This document shows, in pieces, positions 59,068 through 64,000 of a DNA stretch of 64,000 nt. This DNA comes from Thermasporomyces composti (lineage in GTDB: Bacteria > Actinomycetota > Actinomycetes > Propionibacteriales > Actinopolymorphaceae). A model generated the notes under the pieces. The model saw nothing but the letters and a program-made list of their open reading frames with translations. It made no database searches and was not told the DNA's origin. Position numbers and translations under genes: made by a program. Within the stretch, counting starts at the first letter, position 1, and each line of letters begins with the position of its first letter. The DNA lies in the NCBI RefSeq assembly GCF_003386795.1, contig NZ_QTUC01000001.1, forward strand, positions 3,968,001 to 4,032,000. The letters are read 5' to 3'.

Positions 59068-59942
59068 CGGCCCGTCCTCCCTTCCGAACGCCGCCGCAGC
59101 TCGCGACCCACGACGGTGATCGACACGACGGTCAAGGTCAGCGCGGCCGCGGGGACGATCACCAACCACGGCGCGTTGGCGATGAAGTTCCGGCCGATGG
59201 ACAGCGCCGCACCCCACTCGGGGCTTGGAGGCTCCGCACCCAGGCCGAGGAAGCTGAGCGACGCGCCGGCGCCGATCATCGAGCCGACGCCGATCGTGGC
59301 CAGCACGACGAGTGGCCGGATGGAGTTCGGCAGGACGTGCCGGAGGATGACGGTGAGCCTCGTCAGCCCGAGAGTCGTGGCCGCCTCGACGTAGGTGGAC
59401 CGACGTGCGAGGTGAACCTGGGCGCGAACCATCCGGGCGTAGTAGGGGATGCCGCCCACGCCAAGTGCCCAGATCGCGTTGCTCGTCCCTCCGCCGAGCA
59501 AGGTGATCACGACGAGCGCGAGGAGCAGCTCGGGGACCGCCAGCGTGATGTCGAGCAGCCGCATGATCACGCCCTCGAGGACACGGTGGCCGAGCCCGGC
59601 GATCAGCCCGACGACCGTGCCACCGGTCGCCGCGATCGCGGTCGCGGCGAGCCCGGTGAGCAGGGACAGCCGGGCGCCGTGGACGATGCGGGTGTAGACG
59701 TCGCGACCCGAGTCGTCGGTCCCCAGCAGGTGCTCACCACCCGGCGGCTGGAAGCTCCGCTGTGGATCGACCGCGAGGGGATCACCAGGGGCTAGCAGGT
59801 CCGGGGCGACGAACGCCACAGCGAGCAGGACGAGGTACCCGATCGCCAGGAGCAGACCTGGCCGTAGATTCCACAGCGTGACACGTGGCCGAGCCACCGA
59901 CCGGAGCGCGCGCGTCTCGCTGGCCCTGATCTCGGCTGTCAT
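59064..59942 (-). CDS. ABC transporter permease, DppC type
   Basis: A 292-residue inner-membrane protein with about six helices. It has the N-terminal DppC-type helix 'LLLAIGYLVLLAVAFVAPDL' and 'LLGTDDSGRDVYTRIVHGAR', and the ATPase-contacting EAA loop 'YVEAATTLGLTRLTVILRHV'. It pairs with the DppB-type permease upstream. The ATG overlaps that gene's TGA by four bases. A Shine-Dalgarno sequence is weak, consistent with coupling. Confidence 0.94.
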   Translation of the reverse strand: MTAEIRASETRALRSVARPRVTLWNLRPGLLLAIGYLVLLAVAFVAPDLLAPGDPLAVDPQRSFQPPGGEHLLGTDDSGRDVYTRIVHGARLSLLTGLAATAIAATGGTVVGLIAGLGHRVLEGVIMRLLDITLAVPELLLALVVITLLGGGTSNAIWALGVGGIPYYARMVRAQVHLARRSTYVEAATTLGLTRLTVILRHVLPNSIRPLVVLATIGVGSMIGAGASLSFLGLGAEPPSPEWGAALSIGRNFIANAPWLVIVPAAALTLTVVSITVVGRELRRRSEGRTGR

Positions 59943-60871
59943 GCTGTCACCACCCGAGGGTCGATGAGGGAGTAGGCGATGTCGACAGCGAGGTTGATGA
60001 CGACGTAGACGCCGGCCGAGAGGATGACGACCCCGAGCACGACCGGGACGTCCTTGGCGTAGACCGCGTTGAGCAACAGAGTTCCGAGGCCCTGCCGGGC
60101 GAACAACGTCTCGGTGATGACAGAGCCGCCGAGCAATGCGGCGACGAGGAAGCCCGACATCGTCACCGTGGGAATCACCGCGTGCCGGAGCGCGTGGAGC
60201 ACCCGCACTGACGCGTCGCGCATGCCTCGCGTTCGGGCGGTGAGGATGAACGGTTGCTCCAGCACTTCCTCGAGCTCGTTGCGCAAGACCTGGGAAAGGG
60301 TTCCGACGACCGACAGTGCCGACGTCAGCGCCGGCAGGACGACCGACGACGGGCCGCTGTTGCCGCCGATCGGGAACAGCCGGAGCGTGAACGAGAAGAC
60401 GATGAGCAGCGCGAACCCGATCACGAAGGTCGGTGTCGCGGCGAGCACCACCTCGACCCCGGACACGAGCGAACGCAGCCACGGTCGACGCCGTGCGGTC
60501 AGCAGCGCGATCGTGAGCGCGAGGAGGATCGCGGTGGTCGCGGCGATCAGCGCGAGCTGGGCGGTGGACCAGATCTGCTCGCCGATCGCGTCGAGGACGG
60601 GGACGCGCAGGACGTACGACTGGCCCAAGTCCCCGGTCGCCACGCGGCCGAGGTAGTGGAGGTACTGCACGATCACCGGGTCATCGAGTCCGTACTCTCG
60701 GCGGACTTGCTCCAGCACCTCCTGCGTCGGCCGGGCGTCCGGTCCGCCGAGGATCGCGAGCGCGGGATCACCGGCGGTGAGGTGGAGGGCGGCGAAAGCC
60801 AAGGTTGCCGCGCCCCACAGCACGCCGACCCCGACCAGGAGCCGAAAGCCGATTCGCTTGAGGAGTCGCAT
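59939..60871 (-). CDS. ABC transporter permease, DppB type
   Basis: A 310-residue inner-membrane protein: N-terminal helix 'LLVGVGVLWGAATLAFAALH', the DppB signature 'YGLDDPVIVQYLHYLGRVAT' followed by GDLGQSY, and EAA loop 'FILTARTRGMRDASVRVLHA'. ATG 60871 has 'gaggga' just upstream and starts two bases after the binding-protein stop codon. It forms the channel with the DppC-type permease. Confidence 0.94.
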   Translation of the reverse strand: MRLLKRIGFRLLVGVGVLWGAATLAFAALHLTAGDPALAILGGPDARPTQEVLEQVRREYGLDDPVIVQYLHYLGRVATGDLGQSYVLRVPVLDAIGEQIWSTAQLALIAATTAILLALTIALLTARRRPWLRSLVSGVEVVLAATPTFVIGFALLIVFSFTLRLFPIGGNSGPSSVVLPALTSALSVVGTLSQVLRNELEEVLEQPFILTARTRGMRDASVRVLHALRHAVIPTVTMSGFLVAALLGGSVITETLFARQGLGTLLLNAVYAKDVPVVLGVVILSAGVYVVINLAVDIAYSLIDPRVVTA

Positions 60872-60873
60872 CG

Positions 60874-62520
60874 CTATCCCTCGATCCAGGCGCCGGTGAA
60901 GACGGGGATGGGGTGTGAGGTGTCGATCTCGATCCCCTTGACGTAACGGTGGTAGGCCCACTGGCTGTGGTTCTCGTGAACGGGAAGACCAGGGACGAGC
61001 TCGATCAGCCGATGCTGGGCCGCGGCGTAGAGACGGGCGGCCTCCTCGCCGTCGGGCGCCTCTCGCGCACGGCGTAGCAGGTCGTCCAGTGTGGGGTCGG
61101 AGAGGTACGCCGCGTTCTGCCCGATGCGCCTCCCGGTGATCTCGGAGGAGTGATAGCGGATGAAGAGCACGTCGGGAGTGTTCGTGTGCCAGACGCCGCC
61201 GAGTGCGTCGTAGTCACCGGCGTAGCGGCGTTCGGTCAGCTGCGCCTGCGGAAGCTGCTGGATGCGCAGGTCGATCCCGACCTTGCGTACCTCGCCTTGG
61301 ATCTGGACGAGCTCTGGAGTCACCGAGCTGCCCTCGGCGGTCGGCGCGTAGGCGACGAGCCGCTTGCCGTCCTTGGTGCGGTACCCCTCGCTGTCCCGGC
61401 CGGTCCAGCCCGCCTCGTCGAGCAGCCGGTTCGCGAGTGCCGGGTCGTGCCGGAGAAGGCCTTCGGTTGACTTGTCGTAGTACTTGGTCGGTGTCGCGAG
61501 GTAGTTGTCCTTCACGTGGTAGGTGCCGAAACCGATGCTCCTCGTCACGGCCTCGGTGTTGACAGCGGCGACGAACGCCCGTCGAACCCTGATGTCGTCG
61601 AACGGGGGTCTGCTGGTGTTGAAGTGGAGGATCCACGGGTTGCCCGCCCGCACGAGGTTCTCGTAGACGAGGTCAGGGTTGGCTTGAATGGCGGTCGCGT
61701 TCTGCGGAGGTGCCGCCTCGGTGATGTCGTACTGTCCGCTCACCAGGGAGTTGAAGCGGACCACGGGCTCGGCGACCACCGTGATTTCGATTCGGTCGAC
61801 ATGGGCAGAACCCTGGTGTCGCAGCCACGAAGGTCCCCACGTGTAGTCCTTGCGGCGGACGTACGTGATGCTCTGGTTGTGTCGATAGCTTTCGAGGACG
61901 AAGGGGCCGCTGGCGATCGGATGGTCGCACAGGGTTTCCGGCGACTCCTTGATCGCCTTCGGCGAGTTCATGCCGAGCCAGGACTGCGCGAGGTTGTAGA
62001 GGAAGGGCGTGTAGGGGTAGGCGAGGTGGACCTCCAGGGTGTACTCGTCGATGATGCGGCTGCTCTCGTAGGGGGCGATGTAGGCGGCGGCGAGCGGTGA
62101 CTTGGTGGCGGGGTCGCGCATGTGCTCGAGGTTGACTTGGAATGCCTCGGCGTTCCACGGTGTGCCGTCGCTGAACGTGACGCCCTTGCGCAGGTGGAAG
62201 GTGTAGGTCGTGCCGTCGGGGGAGATGTCCCACGACTCGGCGAGGTAGGGAGCGATGTTGCCGTCCCTGTCGAGCGTGGTCACTGTGTCGTAGAGGATTC
62301 GACCCAGCAATGCCTGTTGGGTCGCTGAGATCGCGTGGGCATCCAGGCAGCCCGGCTCAGCCGAGATGGACATACGCAACGTGCCGCCCTCGACGGGGCC
62401 GCTCGCTGAGGCGGCGTTCGGGCCGGCGGCGACGGATCCTTGCTGACTCGCGCACGAGGTCAGCGCGGCCGCGAGGACGGCCGCGGAGACACCGGCCAGC
62501 GTGGACCTGAGGGTGCGCAT
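60874..62520 (-). CDS. ABC transporter substrate-binding lipoprotein, family 5 (first copy)
   Basis: A 548-residue lipoprotein: signal 'GVSAAVLAAALTSCAS' with lipobox ALTSC, then 'APYLAESWDISPDGTTYTFH'. Ligand unknown. It is the proximal binding protein of the transporter, directly before the DppB-type gene. Longer in-frame readings upstream of ATG 62520 are not coding. It is paralogous to the gene at 54271-55941. Two binding proteins with one membrane complex suggest uptake of more than one organosulfur ligand. Confidence 0.93.
   Translation of the reverse strand: MRTLRSTLAGVSAAVLAAALTSCASQQGSVAAGPNAASASGPVEGGTLRMSISAEPGCLDAHAISATQQALLGRILYDTVTTLDRDGNIAPYLAESWDISPDGTTYTFHLRKGVTFSDGTPWNAEAFQVNLEHMRDPATKSPLAAAYIAPYESSRIIDEYTLEVHLAYPYTPFLYNLAQSWLGMNSPKAIKESPETLCDHPIASGPFVLESYRHNQSITYVRRKDYTWGPSWLRHQGSAHVDRIEITVVAEPVVRFNSLVSGQYDITEAAPPQNATAIQANPDLVYENLVRAGNPWILHFNTSRPPFDDIRVRRAFVAAVNTEAVTRSIGFGTYHVKDNYLATPTKYYDKSTEGLLRHDPALANRLLDEAGWTGRDSEGYRTKDGKRLVAYAPTAEGSSVTPELVQIQGEVRKVGIDLRIQQLPQAQLTERRYAGDYDALGGVWHTNTPDVLFIRYHSSEITGRRIGQNAAYLSDPTLDDLLRRAREAPDGEEAARLYAAAQHRLIELVPGLPVHENHSQWAYHRYVKGIEIDTSHPIPVFTGAWIEG
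61389..61448. repeat. 60-bp identical block shared with 54789-54848
   Basis: Second copy of the 60-base exact match between the two substrate-binding protein genes. Confidence 0.9.
61996..62250. repeat. 255-bp perfectly identical block (copy B)
   Basis: Second copy of the 255-base exact match, at offset 6600 from copy A, in the corresponding part of the other binding-protein gene. Confidence 0.95.
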
Positions 62521-62585
62521 GGGTGGGAGAGTCCTTGTCGTGTCTCGTTGCCAGGAGGGGAGGACCGTTTCACGGAAGGTGGGGC

Positions 62586-63812
62586 TCATCGGTAGGGAGA
62601 GGGCGCGGGAACCGCGTCTTTGAGAACGAACGCCCCCAGCTCCTCCTCCTTGTAGGCGACGGGATCGTGCAGGCTGTGTGTGCGCACGTCGCGCCAGAAG
62701 CGGTCGAGGCCGTACTTGGCTTGTGTCGAGCGCGCTCCGGTGAGGTCGAAGATGCGACTCGTCACCTCGAGCGCGACCTTGGTGGAGATGATCTTCGCAC
62801 TGCAAATCAGCTCCGCCACTTCACCGCGCTCTCGGGCGGTGAGGTCCTCGCCACGGCTTTCCGCCCATTCGAGAGCGGCGACCGCCTGATCCTTGAGCGC
62901 ACTCGCCGCCTGGACTCGTGCCGCTAGGTCGCCGGCCGTGCGGAGGAGGTGGAGGTCATCGACGGCCTTGTCGACAGCGGCGTGGTGCCAGGGCCGGGAG
63001 TACGTCCTGGTGTAGTCACGGGCGGCGAGGAGCGCGCCCTCGGCGATCCCGACGTAGAGGTTGACGAATGTGAGCTGGAAGCCGAACACCCCGATGGTCC
63101 GGTGAGGAGGCTGCTCGGCGGGGTCACGCGGCCAGGTGCCGACGATGTCGGACTCGGCGACGAAGTAGTCGCGAAACTCCAAGGGGCCGCTGGCCGAGAG
63201 CCGTACCCCGAGCAAGTCCCAGTCGTGGTGGATGACGGAACCGTCGTCACGCTGAGGGTCGAGGAGCGTTCGCAGCCGTACACCAGTGTCCCGCAGCGTG
63301 CCGCTGCCGAAGATGCGATCGGCGACCCTGGCACCGGTACTGAAGTTCTTGCGTCCGTTGAGCAGATAGCCGCCCTTGACCGGGCGCAAGTCCAGGTCGT
63401 CTTCCTGCGCGCTCCCGGTGCCGCCGAGGTACCACTGGTTGGTGAGGGTCTGCTCGGCGACCCAGGCACGTCGATCGGGGTCCTCGATGCGCGCGATGTG
63501 CCGGACACGCTGGTAGTGGTAGCCCAGCAGGGTGGCGGTGGAGGGGTCGACGTGTGCGATGCGTCGGACGACGCTGTAGATGGTGCGCAGCCCGCGGCCG
63601 GGACCACCGAGGCTGGCGTCGAGAGGGAGCAGAAGCAGGCCAGACTTGCGCAGCCGGCGCACTTCGTCGAACGGTGGCTGGTTCGCTCTGTCCCGCTCGA
63701 CGACATCGCGGGCAAGGTCGGCTTGCAGCGCCTCGACCGCCTCGTCAAGGTCGTCGACGGTGTCGGGTGTGCCCGGTGGCCAATGGGTGGGAATGATGGA
63801 GGCGTTGGACAT
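62586..63812 (-). CDS. DszC-like flavin-dependent monooxygenase (acyl-CoA dehydrogenase fold)
   Basis: A 408-residue acyl-CoA-dehydrogenase-fold protein resembling DszC/SfnB-type monooxygenases: 'LLLPLDASLGGPGRGLRTIY', 'YHYQRVRHIARIEDPDRRAW', 'LLNGRKNFSTGARVADRIFG', 'YGLDRFWRDVRTHSLHDPVA'. It is only distantly related to the second such protein at 51748-52974. It is the first gene of the cluster. ATG 63812 follows 'agggaggacc'. A 65-base gap separates it from the binding-protein gene. Confidence 0.85.
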   Translation of the reverse strand: MSNASIIPTHWPPGTPDTVDDLDEAVEALQADLARDVVERDRANQPPFDEVRRLRKSGLLLLPLDASLGGPGRGLRTIYSVVRRIAHVDPSTATLLGYHYQRVRHIARIEDPDRRAWVAEQTLTNQWYLGGTGSAQEDDLDLRPVKGGYLLNGRKNFSTGARVADRIFGSGTLRDTGVRLRTLLDPQRDDGSVIHHDWDLLGVRLSASGPLEFRDYFVAESDIVGTWPRDPAEQPPHRTIGVFGFQLTFVNLYVGIAEGALLAARDYTRTYSRPWHHAAVDKAVDDLHLLRTAGDLAARVQAASALKDQAVAALEWAESRGEDLTARERGEVAELICSAKIISTKVALEVTSRIFDLTGARSTQAKYGLDRFWRDVRTHSLHDPVAYKEEELGAFVLKDAVPAPSPYR

Positions 63813-63855
63813 GGTGGTCCTCCCTGGTGGCGGTCGCGGTGGATCGGCGTTGACG

Positions 63856-64000
63856 TCAGGCGAGGCGGATCGTGGACAGGTCGCTGAGTAGCGAGAAAGG
63901 GTGAGCGCCTACGTCGTCGTTGACGAGGTCAGCAGAGAGCGAGAAGCGGAACGACGGATCGCCCGATGGCACGCGAAGAATCAGCGACAGAGCAGGCTCG
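63856..64000 (-). CDS. C-terminus of an unidentified protein (start outside window)
   Basis: The minus strand is open from the window edge to TGA at 63856-63858, giving 47 residues: 'EPALSLILRVPSGDPSFRFS', then a segment ending 'PFSLLSDLSTIRLA'. Codon use looks like its neighbours. It lies 43 bases before the first gene of the sulfur cluster and in the same direction, so it could be part of the same transcript. Too short to name. Confidence 0.45.
   Translation of the reverse strand, partial: EPALSLILRVPSGDPSFRFSLSADLVNDDVGAHPFSLLSDLSTIRLA

Noticed and set aside
55396-62250. Identical 255-bp blocks as an insertion sequence or transposon ends
   Set aside because: They are in-frame coding parts of two homologous genes, with no terminal repeats, target duplications or transposase.

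Overview
The window is a strongly GC-rich actinobacterial chromosome segment. It opens inside a ribosomal RNA operon (3' part of 23S, then 5S and a strong terminator). It continues into a conserved cell-cycle and housekeeping block whose order matches the Mycobacterium tuberculosis Rv1691-Rv1713 neighbourhood: TPR protein, HAD phosphatase, small protein, tlyA, nadK, recN, steA, steB, pyrG, Nudix, xerD, parA, scpA, scpB, rluB, cmk, der. Frequent GTG starts, 4-base stop/start overlaps (GTGA, ATGA) and an F420-type oxidoreductase also fit an actinomycete. The genus cannot be fixed from this sequence.

Layout. 1-2290: rRNA. 2475-28424: the core block, with local insertions of a DUF1015 gene, a class V aminotransferase, a DUF2087 gene, cyanase (cynS), an HTH-MurA fusion and alanine dehydrogenase, ending in a membrane Ser/Thr kinase. 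28440-37020: accessory genes (creatininase family, a decayed kinase-like remnant, a four-gene leftward set with YbaB-like, helical Esx/WXG100-like and membrane proteins, a secreted GH16 glucanase, a divergent DapA-like protein, DUF4037, a SnoaL/acyltransferase pair). 37021-41472: chorismate mutase, prephenate dehydrogenase, cmk, plsC and der in overlapping or near-overlapping order. 41732-41805: tRNA-Pro(GGG), carrying a 1.4-kb degenerate integrated islet bounded by a copy of its 3' end.

43254-51700 is a variable stretch: a catalytically atypical SDR with a divergent HxlR regulator, a second HxlR regulator with a perfect 20-bp palindrome in front of a quinone oxidoreductase, a MarR regulator fused in one reading frame to a deazaflavin (F420)-dependent nitroreductase-like domain, a shattered methyltransferase pseudogene, a serine beta-lactamase-like hydrolase, and a lipoprotein gene apparently frameshifted at a run of C.

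51748-63812 is one leftward operon-like cluster for organosulfur scavenging. It encodes two flavin-dependent acyl-CoA-dehydrogenase-like monooxygenases (DszC/SfnB type), a DszA/NtaA-type and an SsuD-type FMN monooxygenase, and a complete peptide/nickel-type ABC importer (two permeases, one fused double ATPase) with two paralogous substrate-binding lipoproteins. Those two paralogues share a perfectly identical 255-bp block, which suggests recent gene conversion. No flavin reductase is present in the window, so FMNH2 must come from elsewhere. The most unusual items are the MarR-F420 fusion, this transporter/monooxygenase cluster with its gene-conversion tract, the probable CTG start of xerD, and the orphan Esx-like gene set.
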